From Lachnospiraceae bacterium (lineage in GTDB: Bacteria > Bacillota > Clostridia > Lachnospirales > Lachnospiraceae): a stretch of DNA of 64,000 nt. Of this stretch, positions 17,483-27,074 are shown piece after piece. Under the pieces are notes generated by a model that saw only the letters and a program-made list of their open reading frames with translations, made no database searches and was not told the origin of the DNA. The stretch is taken from positions 1 through 64,000 of the forward strand of contig CAJTDN010000015.1 of assembly GCA_910574865.1 (NCBI GenBank), written 5' to 3'. The translations under genes were made by a program, and so were the position numbers. Numbering within the stretch: the first letter of the stretch is position 1; each line of letters opens with the position of its first letter.

Positions 17483-18862
17483 ATGGCACAGCTATGGGGC
17501 GGCCGGTTTACAAAGGAAACCGACCAGCTGGTATACAATTTTAACGCTTCCATCACGTTTGACAAGAGGTTGTACCGGCAAGACATCCGTGGCAGCATCG
17601 CGCACGTGACGATGCTGGCGGCGAGGAAAATCCTGACGGAGGAAGAAAAGGCGCGCATTGTCGAAGGACTGAATGGAATCCTGGACGACGTGGAAGAGGG
17701 GCGGCTGGAAATCACGTCCCAATACGAGGACATCCACAGTTTCGTGGAGGCGGTCCTGACCGAGCGGATTGGCGAGGCGGGGAAAAAGCTCCATACCGGG
17801 CGTAGCCGCAACGACCAGGTGGCGTTGGACATGAAGCTTTACGTCCGGGACGAGGTGACGGAGCTTGACGGGCTTTTAAAGGAATTGCTGGAAGTGCTGC
17901 TTGGACTGATGAAGGAACACGTCGAGACATACATGCCGGGATTCACGCATTTACAGAAAGCACAGCCGATTACTTTGGCGCACCACCTCGGCGCGTATTT
18001 TGAGATGTTCAAGCGTGACCGGGGACGGATGAGGGACATTTACCGCCGAATGAATACGTGTCCTTTGGGGGCGGGAGCATTGGCCGGGACGACGTACCCG
18101 CTCGACCGCGAGCATACGGCGGAGCTCCTTGGATTTGACGGGCCGACGCTCAACAGCATCGACTCGGTGGCGGACCGGGACTACCTGGTTGAGCTGCTCT
18201 CGTCGATGTCCACGGTGATGATGCACTTGAGCCGTTTTTCGGAGGAAGTAATCATCTGGAATTCCAACGAGTACGGGTTCGTGGAAATCGACGACGCGTA
18301 CAGTACCGGCAGCAGCATCATGCCGCAGAAGAAGAACCCGGACATCGCGGAACTCGTGCGCGGCAAAACGGGGCGGGTGTACGGGGCGCTGATGTCGCTC
18401 CTCACGACGATGAAGGGCATCCCCCTGGCGTACAACAAGGACATGCAGGAGGACAAGGAGGTCGTCTTTGACGCGATTGACAACACGAAGGGCTGCATCG
18501 CGTTGTTTACCGGCATGCTGGGTACGATGAAGTTCCAAAAAGGACAGATGGAGGCCAGTGCCAAAAACGGCTTTACGAACGCGACGGACGCGGCGGACTA
18601 TTTGGTGAACCATGGCGTGCCGTTCCGGGACGCGCATGGAATCGTCGGACAATTGGTGTTATATTGTATTGAAAAAAACATTGCCTTAGACGACATGGGC
18701 CTGGAAGAATTCAAGGCGATTTCCCCGGTGTTCGAGGAGGACATTTACGAGGCCATCAGCATGAAGACTTGCGTGGAGGCGCGAAACACCATTGGCGCGC
18801 CGGGACGTGCGGCGATGGAGAATGTGATCGCGTTGGAAGAGGCATATTTGTCAGGTGGATGA
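17483..18862 (+). CDS. argH: argininosuccinate lyase
   Basis: 459 residues, the usual length. It splits argininosuccinate into arginine and fumarate in the cytoplasm, the last step of arginine synthesis. Signatures: [11 protein letters not shown] at the N-terminus, [13 protein letters not shown], and the fumarase/aspartase family loop [11 protein letters not shown] around residues 276-286 that carries the catalytic serine. The start is ATG 17483 after a weak GAAAGGGTG. argG is not adjacent. The next gene (asd) follows after about 95 bases and may be co-transcribed. Confidence 0.95.
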   Translation: MAQLWGGRFTKETDQLVYNFNASITFDKRLYRQDIRGSIAHVTMLAARKILTEEEKARIVEGLNGILDDVEEGRLEITSQYEDIHSFVEAVLTERIGEAGKKLHTGRSRNDQVALDMKLYVRDEVTELDGLLKELLEVLLGLMKEHVETYMPGFTHLQKAQPITLAHHLGAYFEMFKRDRGRMRDIYRRMNTCPLGAGALAGTTYPLDREHTAELLGFDGPTLNSIDSVADRDYLVELLSSMSTVMMHLSRFSEEVIIWNSNEYGFVEIDDAYSTGSSIMPQKKNPDIAELVRGKTGRVYGALMSLLTTMKGIPLAYNKDMQEDKEVVFDAIDNTKGCIALFTGMLGTMKFQKGQMEASAKNGFTNATDAADYLVNHGVPFRDAHGIVGQLVLYCIEKNIALDDMGLEEFKAISPVFEEDIYEAISMKTCVEARNTIGAPGRAAMENVIALEEAYLSGG

Positions 18863-18956
18863 AAAATAAAAAAGACAGAAAAATAGAAGGATGGAACGGC
18901 ATTTCCAGATGGAAAATGTCCATGGGGAAGTGCATGCAAGGAAGGAGAAGAGGAAA

Positions 18957-20051
18957 ATGGATAAGAAATTAAAGGTCGGTATTTTGGGGGCGACGGGAAT
19001 GGTCGGGCAACGGTTTATCGCCCTTTTGGAAAACCACCCTTGGTTCGAGGTCGTGACCGTGGCGGCCAGCCCGCGTTCGGCGGGCAGGACCTATGCCGAG
19101 GCCGTTTCGGGGCGATGGAAGATGGACACCCCGATGCCGGAAGCGGTGAAGGACCTGGTGGTGATGAACGTCAACGAGGTGGAGCGGGTGGCTTCCACCG
19201 TGGACTTCGTGTTCAGCGCCGTGGACATGTCGAAGGAGGAAATCAAGGCCATCGAGGAGAGCTATGCGAAGACCGAGACCCCGGTGGTGTCGAACAACAG
19301 TGCGCACCGCTGGACCCCGGACGTGCCGATGGTGGTGCCGGAGATTAACGCGGGGCATTTCGAAGTGATTGCGGATCAGAAAAAACGCCTGGGAACGACC
19401 CGCGGATTTATTGCCGTGAAGCCGAACTGCTCGATTCAAAGCTACGCGCCGTGCCTGGCGGCATGGAGGGAGTTTGGCCCGAAGGAGGTCGTGGCGACGA
19501 CCTACCAGGCGATTTCCGGGGCGGGAAAGACGTTCGCGGACTGGCCGGAAATGGCGGGTAACGTCATTCCTTATATTGGCGGCGAGGAGGAAAAGAGCGA
19601 GCAGGAGCCGCTTCGTGTGCTTGGCAAGGTGGAAAACGGGCAGATCGTCAAGGCCGCGCTGCCAAAGATCACTTGCCAGTGCGTGCGCGTGCCGGTATTG
19701 AACGGGCATACGGCCGCCGTGTTCATTAATTTTGAAAAGAAGCCGACCAGGGAAGAGTTGATTGAAAAACTGGTAAGCTTCAAGGGATTTCCACAAGAGG
19801 CGAACCTGCCGAGCGCGCCGAGGCAGTTCATCCAGTATTTGGAGGATGACAACCGTCCGCAGGTGTCCATGGACGTAAATTATGAAAATGGCATGGGCGT
19901 GTCGATTGGACGCCTGCGCGAGGATTCCATGTTTGATTATAAGTTCATCGGCCTGTCGCACAACACGGTGCGCGGGGCTGCCGGCGGCGCCGTACTGTGT
20001 GCGGAGGCGTTGGCGGCGAAGGGATATGTCGTGGCGAAAAGCGCGGTATAG
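18957..20051 (+). CDS. asd: aspartate-semialdehyde dehydrogenase
   Basis: 364 residues. The start ATG 18957 follows GGAGAAGAGG; the frame is open back to 18891 but that part is not conserved-looking. GILGATGMVGQRFI is the NADP-binding loop, and KPNCSIQ holds catalytic Cys158. The sequence is the archaeal/fungal-type subgroup of Asd rather than the E. coli type. It reduces aspartyl phosphate to the semialdehyde that feeds lysine, threonine and methionine. thrC lies three genes downstream and lysA near 59.7 kb, so both branches are represented in the window. Confidence 0.93.
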   Translation: MDKKLKVGILGATGMVGQRFIALLENHPWFEVVTVAASPRSAGRTYAEAVSGRWKMDTPMPEAVKDLVVMNVNEVERVASTVDFVFSAVDMSKEEIKAIEESYAKTETPVVSNNSAHRWTPDVPMVVPEINAGHFEVIADQKKRLGTTRGFIAVKPNCSIQSYAPCLAAWREFGPKEVVATTYQAISGAGKTFADWPEMAGNVIPYIGGEEEKSEQEPLRVLGKVENGQIVKAALPKITCQCVRVPVLNGHTAAVFINFEKKPTREELIEKLVSFKGFPQEANLPSAPRQFIQYLEDDNRPQVSMDVNYENGMGVSIGRLREDSMFDYKFIGLSHNTVRGAAGGAVLCAEALAAKGYVVAKSAV

Positions 20052-20071
20052 CATAATGGAAAAAATAAGGG

Positions 20072-20165
20072 GCTCCGCGTAACCAGGTTCGTAGGAACTT
20101 CGCTGTCCGGAGTACATTTGCACGTAAGCGTCCAAAGAATGGACGAGAAGTGCTCGAAGTAGGAG
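20072..20165 (+). other. nested hairpins in the asd-leuC gap
   Basis: Two two-tier arms. Arm 1: CTCCG (20073-20077) with CGGAG (20108-20112), enclosing AGGTTC-gtag-GAACTT. Arm 2: GCAC (20120-20123) with GTGC (20150-20153), enclosing GTCCA-aagaa-TGGAC. The AGGAGG ribosome site of leuC follows at once. No T-box or leader peptide is evident. Confidence 0.5.
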
Positions 20166-20175
20166 GAATCATGTA

Positions 20176-21450
20176 ATGGGAATGACAATGACGCAGAAAA
20201 TCCTGGCTGCCCACGCGGGGCTTGAGTCCGTGGAAGCCGGGCAGCTCATCATGGCGAAGCTGGACGTGGTGATGGCCAACGACATCACCGGCCCGATGGC
20301 GCTACCAATCATCAAGCAGATGTCTGACAAGGTGTTTGACAAGGACAAGGTGGTGTTCGTGCCGGACCATTTTACGCCGAACAAGGACATCAAGTCCGCG
20401 GAGAACTCCAAGGCCATCCGCGAGTACGCGAAGGAGCAGGGGCTTACGTGGTATTTTGAGCAGGGCAAGTCCGGCGTGGAGCACGCCATCCTGCCGGAGG
20501 CGGGCGTGGTGGCCGCCGGGGAATGTATCATTGGCGCCGACTCGCACACTTGTACATATGGCGCGTTGGGCGCGTTTTCCACCGGCATGGGGACGACCGA
20601 CGTGGCGACCGGCATGGCGACCGGGGAAATCTGGTTCAAGGTGCCCCCGGCCATCAAGTTCGTGCTGACCGGAAAGCCGGGGCCGTACGTCAGCGGCAAG
20701 GACATTATCATCCATATCATAGGAAAAATCGGCGTGGACGGCGCGCTTTACAAGTCCATGGAGTTCGTGGGCGACGGCATTGCCAACTTGTCCATGGACG
20801 ACAGGTTCACGATGGCGAACATGGCCATCGAAGCCGGGGCCAAGAACGGCATTTTCCCGGTGGACGAGAAGGTCGAGGAATATTTGAAGGAGCATACGAA
20901 GAAGCCGTACACGGTTTATACGGCAGACGAGGACGCGCGGTATGACGACGTGGTCGAAATCGATTTGGCGAAGGTGCGCCCGACGGTGGCGTTTCCGCAC
21001 CTTCCGGGCAATGCGAAGACGATTGACGAAATTGAGGCGATGGAGCCGATTCGGATTGACCAGGTCGTGATTGGCTCTTGTACGAACGGACGCATGGAAG
21101 ACTTGCGCAAGGCGGCCGCGATTTTAAAGGGGCATACCGTTCATCCGGACGTGCGCGTGATGGTCGTGCCGGCGACACAGAAGATTTACAAGCAGTGTAT
21201 CGCGGAAGGCTTTCTGGACATTTTCGTGGACGCGGGTTGCGCGGTCAACACGCCGAGCTGCGGGCCATGCATGGGCGGCCACATGGGCGTGATGGCGGCC
21301 GGGGAAAAATGCGTGTCCACCACGAACCGCAATTTCGTGGGCCGCATGGGACACGTGGATTCCCTGATTTACCTGGCCTCCCCGGAAGTGGCAGCGGCGA
21401 GCGCGATTGCGGGCCGCATCGCGAATCCTGAGAAAGTAGGTGGAATGTAA
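20176..21450 (+). CDS. leuC: 3-isopropylmalate dehydratase large subunit
   Basis: 424 residues, the length of the shorter LeuC/HacA class. It carries the [4Fe-4S] cluster on Cys302 (GSCTNGR), Cys362 and Cys365 (CGPCMGGH), and isomerises 2- to 3-isopropylmalate with LeuD. The start is ATG 20176 after AGGAGGAATC. The leuD start abuts its stop. Homologous enzymes act on citramalate or homoaconitate, and neither leuA nor leuB is here. Leucine (or citramalate-route isoleucine) synthesis is the best guess. Confidence 0.9.
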   Translation: MGMTMTQKILAAHAGLESVEAGQLIMAKLDVVMANDITGPMALPIIKQMSDKVFDKDKVVFVPDHFTPNKDIKSAENSKAIREYAKEQGLTWYFEQGKSGVEHAILPEAGVVAAGECIIGADSHTCTYGALGAFSTGMGTTDVATGMATGEIWFKVPPAIKFVLTGKPGPYVSGKDIIIHIIGKIGVDGALYKSMEFVGDGIANLSMDDRFTMANMAIEAGAKNGIFPVDEKVEEYLKEHTKKPYTVYTADEDARYDDVVEIDLAKVRPTVAFPHLPGNAKTIDEIEAMEPIRIDQVVIGSCTNGRMEDLRKAAAILKGHTVHPDVRVMVVPATQKIYKQCIAEGFLDIFVDAGCAVNTPSCGPCMGGHMGVMAAGEKCVSTTNRNFVGRMGHVDSLIYLASPEVAAASAIAGRIANPEKVGGM

Positions 21451-21942
21451 ATGAAGGCATTGGGACATGTATTTAAATACGGGGACAACGTGGACACGGA
21501 CGTGATCATTCCGGCAAGATATTTGAATTCCTTTGACGCGAAAGAGCTGGCGAGCCATGCCATGGTGGACATCGACCCGGAGTTCGCGGGCAAGGTGCAG
21601 CCGGGCGACTTAATCGTGGCGAACAAGAATTTCGGCTGCGGGTCGTCGCGGGAGCACGCGCCGTTGTGTTTGAAGGCGGCCGGGGTGAGCTGCGTGATCG
21701 CGGAGACGTTTGCCAGGATTTTTTACCGCAACGCCATCAATATCGGCCTGCCCATCATCGAGTGCGTGGAGGCCGCGCGGGGCATCGAGGCGGGCGACGA
21801 GGTGGAAGTCGACTTTGACAGTGGCATGATTTATAACCGCACGAAGGGAACCAAGTTCAAGGGACAGCCGTTCCCGGAATTCATGCAGGAATTGATCGGC
21901 GCGGGCGGTTTGGTGAATTATACGAACAATAAGAAGAAATAA
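21451..21942 (+). CDS. leuD: 3-isopropylmalate dehydratase small subunit
   Basis: 163 residues. It starts directly after the leuC stop with GTAGGTGG in the leuC end as ribosome site, so the two subunits are translationally coupled. Signatures: [18 protein letters not shown] and [12 protein letters not shown], the swivel domain that completes the active site. It forms a heterodimer with LeuC. The short type fits the LeuC/HacA class above. Confidence 0.92.
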   Translation: MKALGHVFKYGDNVDTDVIIPARYLNSFDAKELASHAMVDIDPEFAGKVQPGDLIVANKNFGCGSSREHAPLCLKAAGVSCVIAETFARIFYRNAINIGLPIIECVEAARGIEAGDEVEVDFDSGMIYNRTKGTKFKGQPFPEFMQELIGAGGLVNYTNNKKK

Positions 21943-22017
21943 AATATCCCGTGCGCGGGGCGGCGGCCCGGATTGTGGCCGCCAGGCTTTCGACGCGGGA
22001 ATGGAGAGGTTGGAAAA

Positions 22018-23583
22018 ATGAACTTGTTATATAAGAGCACTAGAAACGCGGAGCGTACCGTGACCGCCTCCGAGGCGGTCTTAAAAGGCCTGGCGGAGGA
22101 CGGCGGGTTGTTTGTGCCGGTGGAAATTCCCAAGCTTGACGTGAGTCTTGACGAGTTGAAGGAGATGTCCTACCAGGAGACGGCTTACGCCGTCATGAAG
22201 CGGTTTTTGACAGATTATACCGAGGAGGAATTGAAGTCTTGTATCAGCCGTGCCTATGATGATAAATTTGATACAGAGGTAATCGCGCCGCTCGTGAAGG
22301 TTGCCGACACGTTTCATTTGGAATTGTTTCATGGCCAGACAATCGCGTTCAAGGACATGGCGCTTTCCATCCTGCCGCACCTTTTGACGACGGCGGCGAA
22401 GAAAAACCACGTGGAAAAGGAAATCGTGATTTTGACGGCGACTTCCGGCGACACGGGAAAGGCGGCGTTGGCGGGATTTGCGGACGTGCCGGGGACGCGC
22501 ATTATCGTGTTTTATCCGAAGGGAGGCGTAAGCCGCGTGCAAGAACTGCAGATGGTGACGCAAAAAGGGGATAACACGGCGGTCGTGGCCATCCATGGCA
22601 ATTTTGACAACGCGCAGAGCGGCGTCAAAGCGATGTTCGAGGACAAGGAACTGGAAAGGGAACTGTCCGGGGCGGGATTTCAATTTTCCTCTGCAAACTC
22701 CATCAATATCGGACGTTTGGTTCCGCAAATCGTATATTATGTATATGCTTATGCCAAACTATTGAAGTATGGGGAAATCGAGCAGGGCGAAGAAATCAAC
22801 GTGACGGTGCCGACCGGCAACTTCGGAAACATTTTGGCGGGATATTATGCGAAGCAGATGGGAGTCCCGATTGCCAGGCTGGTCTGTGCCTCCAACGAGA
22901 ACAAGGTGTTGTTCGACTTCTTCCAGACGGGAACGTATGATAAAAACAGGGAGTTCGTGCTGACCTCCTCACCGTCGATGGATATTTTGATTTCCAGCAA
23001 TTTGGAGCGGTTGATTTACGCGATTGCCGGAGGGGACGCGAAGAAGAACCGTGAGTTGATGGAGAACCTGAAAAAAAACGGCGTTTATGAAATCAGCCTG
23101 GAAATGAAGGAAAAGCTTTCGGATTTTTATGGCGGTTACGCGACGGAAGAGGAAACCGCGCGAATGATTGGCGAGACTTACAAGTCCACGGGCTACGTCA
23201 TGGATCCGCACACGGCGGTGGCGGCCTGGGTCAGCCGTGCCTATCGTGAAAAAAACGGGGACGACAAGAAGATGCTGGTAGTTTCCACCGCCAGCCCATA
23301 CAAGTTTTCCCGTAGCGTGATGACGGCTCTCGACGCGTTTGGCGGCAAGGCTTCGGGAACGGATGGCGGGACGGCTTTAGCGTCATCGGCAGGCAAGGCC
23401 GGTGAAGCCGTGGCCGATGGAGGTGTGGATGAGTTTTCCTTGGTTGATGCGCTGGAAAAGGCTTCCGGGGTGGAAGTGCCAAACGCGGTCAAGGAAATCC
23501 GCGGCGCGAAAATCCTGCACGCGCGGGAGTGCGACGCGGGCCGGATGGAGGAGACGGTGAAGGAGATTTTAGGCATGAAATGA
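22018..23583 (+). CDS. thrC: threonine synthase
   Basis: 521 residues from ATG 22018 (GGAGAGG upstream). It converts O-phosphohomoserine to threonine with PLP bound to Lys112 in TIAFKDMALS; the phosphate loop GDTGKAALAG and the PTGNFGN glycine loop are present. Near residues 440-475 there is a Gly/Ala/Ser-rich insert (GGKASGTDGGTALASSAGKA) that conserved ThrC sequences lack; it lies just before the C-terminal helices. The cluster asd-leuCD-thrC joins aspartate-family and branched-chain synthesis. Confidence 0.93.
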   Translation: MNLLYKSTRNAERTVTASEAVLKGLAEDGGLFVPVEIPKLDVSLDELKEMSYQETAYAVMKRFLTDYTEEELKSCISRAYDDKFDTEVIAPLVKVADTFHLELFHGQTIAFKDMALSILPHLLTTAAKKNHVEKEIVILTATSGDTGKAALAGFADVPGTRIIVFYPKGGVSRVQELQMVTQKGDNTAVVAIHGNFDNAQSGVKAMFEDKELERELSGAGFQFSSANSINIGRLVPQIVYYVYAYAKLLKYGEIEQGEEINVTVPTGNFGNILAGYYAKQMGVPIARLVCASNENKVLFDFFQTGTYDKNREFVLTSSPSMDILISSNLERLIYAIAGGDAKKNRELMENLKKNGVYEISLEMKEKLSDFYGGYATEEETARMIGETYKSTGYVMDPHTAVAAWVSRAYREKNGDDKKMLVVSTASPYKFSRSVMTALDAFGGKASGTDGGTALASSAGKAGEAVADGGVDEFSLVDALEKASGVEVPNAVKEIRGAKILHARECDAGRMEETVKEILGMK

Positions 23584-23604
23584 CAATTTGTCAAAAAATT
23601 GTCA
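23581..23604. promoter_or_regulatory. dyad at the thrC stop
   Basis: TGACAATTT, six bases, AAATTGTCA, starting on the stop codon TGA. There is no T run, so it could be an operator for the pckA promoter 30 bases downstream or a weak terminator. Confidence 0.45.
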
Positions 23605-23632
23605 GGAATGGCAAAGTGTTCCGGCAAAACTG

Positions 23633-23661
23633 TTGACTTTTCAAATTAAACATGAGATAAT
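23633..23661 (+). promoter_or_regulatory. promoter of pckA
   Basis: TTGACT, 17 bases, GATAAT, close to consensus. AAAGGAGGAA follows as a strong ribosome site. Confidence 0.75.
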
Positions 23662-23699
23662 AGAACAAATTTTGATTTTAAAGGAGGAATTACCATACT

Positions 23700-25397
23700 A
23701 TGTCAACAAAAGCATATTACCCAATTAGTGAAATTGGAAAGGGAAAACCTGGATTCTCCAAGACGAGGTCCATTATCGAGGCGGCATTTTACGGGAACAA
23801 CGTTGTTCCGGTCAACACGCTGAAAGAGGCGTATAACTTGGCGGCGGGGTCACCGGGAACCGTCGTGACCGACATGCCGGTATATAGGGGCGACGAGTTC
23901 GGACTGGACGCGGACGCGAAGGTGTTGTTGTTCAACGACGGAGCCATCACGGGCCGTTATGCCACCGCGCGCCGCATCGCGGGCGAGCCGGGAGTGGATT
24001 GCGAGGCACTTGACAAGGTGGCCATGGACGCGATTTATTCCTCTCGTTTCAAGACGATGTACCATGCGACCGTATATGCGGGACTGGATCCGGAGTTCAT
24101 GGTGAAGTGCCATCTATTGATTCCGGAGGGCGAGGAGAACATCATGTACAACTGGATGTTGAACTTCCAGTACATGTCTGACGAGTACGTGAAGATGTAC
24201 AAGGCTTCCCAGCCGATTGGCGACGGGAAGGAGCCGGACATATATATTTTCTCCGACCCGCAGTGGGTGCCGGTGGAGGCTCCGGGAGTCAGCTTTGACT
24301 GCTTAAGCGATCCGGCCAAGAAGACGTTGTGCTATTTCAACACCGAGACGAACTGCGCCTGCATCCTCGGCATGAGGTATTTTGGCGAGCACAAGAAAGG
24401 CACGCTTACGATGGTATGGGCGATTGCGAACCGTAATGGTTACGCTTCCTGCCACGGCGGACAAAAGGAGTACCTCCTTCCGGACGGCAGCAAGTATGTC
24501 GCTTCCGTATACGGCTTGTCAGGATCCGGCAAGTCCACGCTGACGCACGCGAAGCATGGTGGAAAGTATGAGATTAAGGTTCTTCATGATGACGCGTTTA
24601 TCATCAACACCGATACCTGCGCGTCCATCGCCATCGAGCCGACGTATTTTGACAAGACGGCGGATTATCCGACCGGATGCGAGGATAACAAGTACCTTTT
24701 GACCGCGCAGAACTGCTCCGCGACGCTTGACGACGAGGGCAAGATTCAGCTTGTGACGGAAGACATCCGTAACGGAAACGGCCGTGCCATCAAGTCCAAA
24801 TTGTGGTCCCCGAACCGCGTGGACAAGATTGACGCGCCGGTTAACGCCATCTTCTGGATTATGAAAGACCCGACGATTCCGCCGGTAGTGAAGCTTAAAG
24901 GCGCGTCCCTGGCCTCAGTCATGGGAGCGACCCTGGCCACGAAGAGGTCTTCCGCGGAGCGCCTGGCTCCCGGCGTTGACCCGAACAAGCTGGTCGTCGT
25001 ACCGTACGCGAATCCGTTCAGGACCTATCCGCTGGCGAACGACTACGAGAAGTTCAAAAAGCTGGTGGAAGAGAAGAACGTGGATTGCTATATCGTGAAC
25101 ACGGGCGACTTCATGGGCAAGAAAGTACAACCGAAGGACACGCTTGGCATCTTGGAAGCCATCGTGGAGAAGAAGGCCGACTTCCATAAGTGGGGACCGT
25201 TCTCCGACATCGAGATACTCGATTGGGAGGGCTTCATCCCGAACATGGACGACCCGGAGTACGTCGCGCAGCTGAAGGCCCGCATGAACGACCGTGTCAA
25301 CGAAATCGAGGCGTTTGGCGTGAACAAGGAAGGCTACGACAAGTTGCCGGATGACGCGCTCGCGGCAATCAAGAAAGTGGTAGAGGAGTTGAACTAA
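23700..25397 (+). CDS. pckA: phosphoenolpyruvate carboxykinase (ATP)
   Basis: 565 residues, slightly longer than most ATP-type enzymes. The kinase P-loop GLSGSGKST with Lys278 and the metal-binding HDDAFIIN segment are clear, and the ATP-type signature region around ETNCACILGMRYFGEHKKG is present. The enzyme interconverts oxaloacetate and PEP; in fermentative Clostridia it can run toward oxaloacetate or in gluconeogenesis. It has its own strong promoter and is followed by hairpin-rich sequence, so it is a single-gene unit. Confidence 0.93.
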   Translation: MSTKAYYPISEIGKGKPGFSKTRSIIEAAFYGNNVVPVNTLKEAYNLAAGSPGTVVTDMPVYRGDEFGLDADAKVLLFNDGAITGRYATARRIAGEPGVDCEALDKVAMDAIYSSRFKTMYHATVYAGLDPEFMVKCHLLIPEGEENIMYNWMLNFQYMSDEYVKMYKASQPIGDGKEPDIYIFSDPQWVPVEAPGVSFDCLSDPAKKTLCYFNTETNCACILGMRYFGEHKKGTLTMVWAIANRNGYASCHGGQKEYLLPDGSKYVASVYGLSGSGKSTLTHAKHGGKYEIKVLHDDAFIINTDTCASIAIEPTYFDKTADYPTGCEDNKYLLTAQNCSATLDDEGKIQLVTEDIRNGNGRAIKSKLWSPNRVDKIDAPVNAIFWIMKDPTIPPVVKLKGASLASVMGATLATKRSSAERLAPGVDPNKLVVVPYANPFRTYPLANDYEKFKKLVEEKNVDCYIVNTGDFMGKKVQPKDTLGILEAIVEKKADFHKWGPFSDIEILDWEGFIPNMDDPEYVAQLKARMNDRVNEIEAFGVNKEGYDKLPDDALAAIKKVVEELN

Positions 25398-25564
25398 CCA
25401 GCATTTTGTTACAATTCACGGCCTAACCGGCCGTGGATTGTAACGGCGTCCAGCCATTTAAAATTGCCTCTGGCAATGGGCTGGATGCCTACTGGCACCA
25501 TCACTTTATCGGACGGTGGCCGTGCGGCAGGGCGCACGGCCCCGTGAACAGTAACCAGCATTTT
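25395..25564 (+). repeat. hairpin-rich segment between direct repeats
   Basis: TAACCAGCATTTT occurs at 25395-25407 (overlapping the pckA stop) and 25552-25564; both copies continue into TTACAA with a one-base offset. Between them are: TTACAATTCACGGCC pairing with GGCCGTGGATTGTAA (about 25409-25443, the probable pckA terminator), a two-tier arm CCAGCCATT/TTGCC-tct-GGCAA/AATGGGCTGG, and GGCCGTGC-ggcagg-GCACGGCC. No coding frame is evident. Confidence 0.55.
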
Positions 25565-25595
25565 TTACAAAATTCGATTTTCTAGTTCATTCCAG

Positions 25596-25624
25596 TTGTA
25601 AAATGGAATGGGATGCGGTATAAT
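25596..25624 (+). promoter_or_regulatory. promoter upstream of the 6S RNA
   Basis: TTGTAA, 17 bases, TATAAT. Predicted start near 25631, about 50 bases before the 6S-like core. Confidence 0.65.
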
Positions 25625-25680
25625 AATATCCGTGAAAGGCAGAAACAAGTGACGGGGAAGACAATTGGTTTTCGATGTCC

Positions 25681-25880
25681 TTCTGCCCATGAAAATGGTA
25701 TTGTCCTGGAATGTTCGACAACCTTGTAATTTTGAACCTACAAAACTTTAAACGGGATTCCTACATTTCTGTAATATGTCAGGCCTCCGAGATACGCAGT
25801 GGAAGACAGAAAAGCAGATGCGGTTGCCCACCTAGCTTCAGGCTAGGAGTCAAAATACAGGGAACGGCATTTTGGGCTTT
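25681..25880 (+). ncRNA. ssrS: probable 6S RNA
   Basis: The closing stem pairs GCCC..AAAATG (25686-25696) with CATTTT..GGGC (25868-25877), about 195 bases apart, the usual 6S size. Inside are stretches I recognise from clostridial 6S RNAs: TTTGAACCTACA, TTTAAACGGGATTCCTACAT, GTCAGGCCTCCG, CAGTGGAAGACA, and GCGGTTGCCCACCTAGC with its small CCTAGC-ttca-GGCTAGG hairpin. 6S RNA mimics an open promoter and holds sigma-A RNA polymerase in stationary phase. A leader from 25631 contains GGCAGAA, which can pair with TTCTGCC at the 6S 5' end, so the core may be processed from a longer transcript. Confidence 0.7.
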
Positions 25881-25893
25881 ACAAAAGATGAGT

Positions 25894-25930
25894 AGCAGCT
25901 ACATGAGAATGTAGCTGCTTTGTTGCTTTT
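25894..25930 (+). terminator. terminator of the 6S transcript
   Basis: AGCAGCTACAT-gaga-ATGTAGCTGCT, then TTGTTGCTTTT. Confidence 0.8.
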
Positions 25931-26029
25931 CACGGGGCCGCGCGTGTTCCACCAAGCGGTTTTGTCTGGCCGACAAAGTGGTGGTCCCGGCAGGCGGGCA
26001 GTTTCAAATGGCCGGAAGAAAAAAGGATG

Positions 26030-26059
26030 TTGACAGTTCTTGGTGTTTTGCGGTATGAT
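26030..26059 (+). promoter_or_regulatory. promoter of the YihY gene
   Basis: TTGACA, 18 bases, TATGAT. It lies 100 bases past the 6S terminator, so the gene is transcribed separately. Confidence 0.65.
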
Positions 26060-26122
26060 AAATTGCATTTATGGAAATTGCCAAGGCACACAGGTGGCCG
26101 TGGCAAAGGGCGAGGAAGGTTT

Positions 26123-26959
26123 ATGAAGAAATTTGGACATATGAAAAACAAGGTTCTCAAGGTGCTTGCAATCATCAGTTCCCACCATACCGGTGCGTAC
26201 GCGGCGCAGGCGGCATATTTTTTTATGTTGTCTTTGATTCCCATCATCATCCTTTTGATTACGATGGTGCAGTTTACCACCGTTTCACAGGAAGAGGTGC
26301 TTGAGACGGTCATGCAGATATTTCCGACCAGCGTGGAGGGGATGGTGCGGTCCATCGTGATGGAGGTCTACCGGCAATCGGGCGCGACCATTTCGTTAAG
26401 CGTCATCATGGTCGTCTGGTCGGCGGGAAAAGGCGTGCTGTCCATCACCTCGGGATTAAATTGCATCTATGACAATACGGAGACAAGGAATTACGTGTTC
26501 CTGCGTTTGCGGGCATCCTTGTATACGGTGTTGTTCATCGTGGCCATCGTGTTGTCCCTGGTGCTTTCAGGTTTTGGAAATTCCATTGCCCTGCTCGTGC
26601 AAAAGCATGTTCCGGTCGTGGCACCGTTTATCGACTTCATCATCCAGATCCGGACGCATTTGAACCTGGTCGTGTTAATATTGTTTGGCGCGATGGTTTA
26701 TAAATATTTGCCAAACCGCAAGGACGACGCGAAGACGACGATGCGGCAGCAACTGCCGGGGGCGCTGTTTAGCGCTTGTGGGTGGCTCTTGTTATCCATG
26801 GTGTTTTCCATTTACCTGGATATTTTCAAGGGATTTAGCAGCATGTACGGCAGCATGACGACCATTATCTTAATTATGATCTGGTTGTACATGTGCATGT
26901 ACGTGATTCTGCTGGGCGGGGAAATGAACGCGATATTGGAAAAGTATGCGGACTACTAA
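26123..26959 (+). CDS. YihY/BrkB-family inner membrane protein
   Basis: 278 residues from ATG 26123 with GAGGAAGG ahead; the upstream frame contains the promoter. Six membrane segments of the YihY/virulence factor BrkB (UPF0761) family: AAQAAYFFMLSLIPIIILLI early, WSAGKGVLSITSGLNCIYD mid-protein, and the late YGSMTTIILIMIWLYMCMY helix with LGGEMNAILE after it. The function is unsettled; the family was once misnamed RNase BN. Single-gene unit. Confidence 0.88.
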   Translation: MKKFGHMKNKVLKVLAIISSHHTGAYAAQAAYFFMLSLIPIIILLITMVQFTTVSQEEVLETVMQIFPTSVEGMVRSIVMEVYRQSGATISLSVIMVVWSAGKGVLSITSGLNCIYDNTETRNYVFLRLRASLYTVLFIVAIVLSLVLSGFGNSIALLVQKHVPVVAPFIDFIIQIRTHLNLVVLILFGAMVYKYLPNRKDDAKTTMRQQLPGALFSACGWLLLSMVFSIYLDIFKGFSSMYGSMTTIILIMIWLYMCMYVILLGGEMNAILEKYADY

Positions 26960-27074
26960 GGAACGGCCAAGATAAAATTGGCGAGGTTATTATATTGACA
27001 CGATGGTTTTTGATAAAGCCGCATCCATGCCAATTAACCATGTGAGCCGTGGAGAAAGGAAGGGGAAGGGACGA

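Noticed and set aside
20052-20175. T-box or leader-peptide attenuator before leuC
   Set aside because: No T-box consensus, no leucine-codon run and no terminator with a T tract in the 120-base gap.
25640-25925. tmRNA or RNase P RNA
   Set aside because: No tag-peptide frame, tRNA-like end, or the RNase P core motifs; size and internal blocks fit 6S better.
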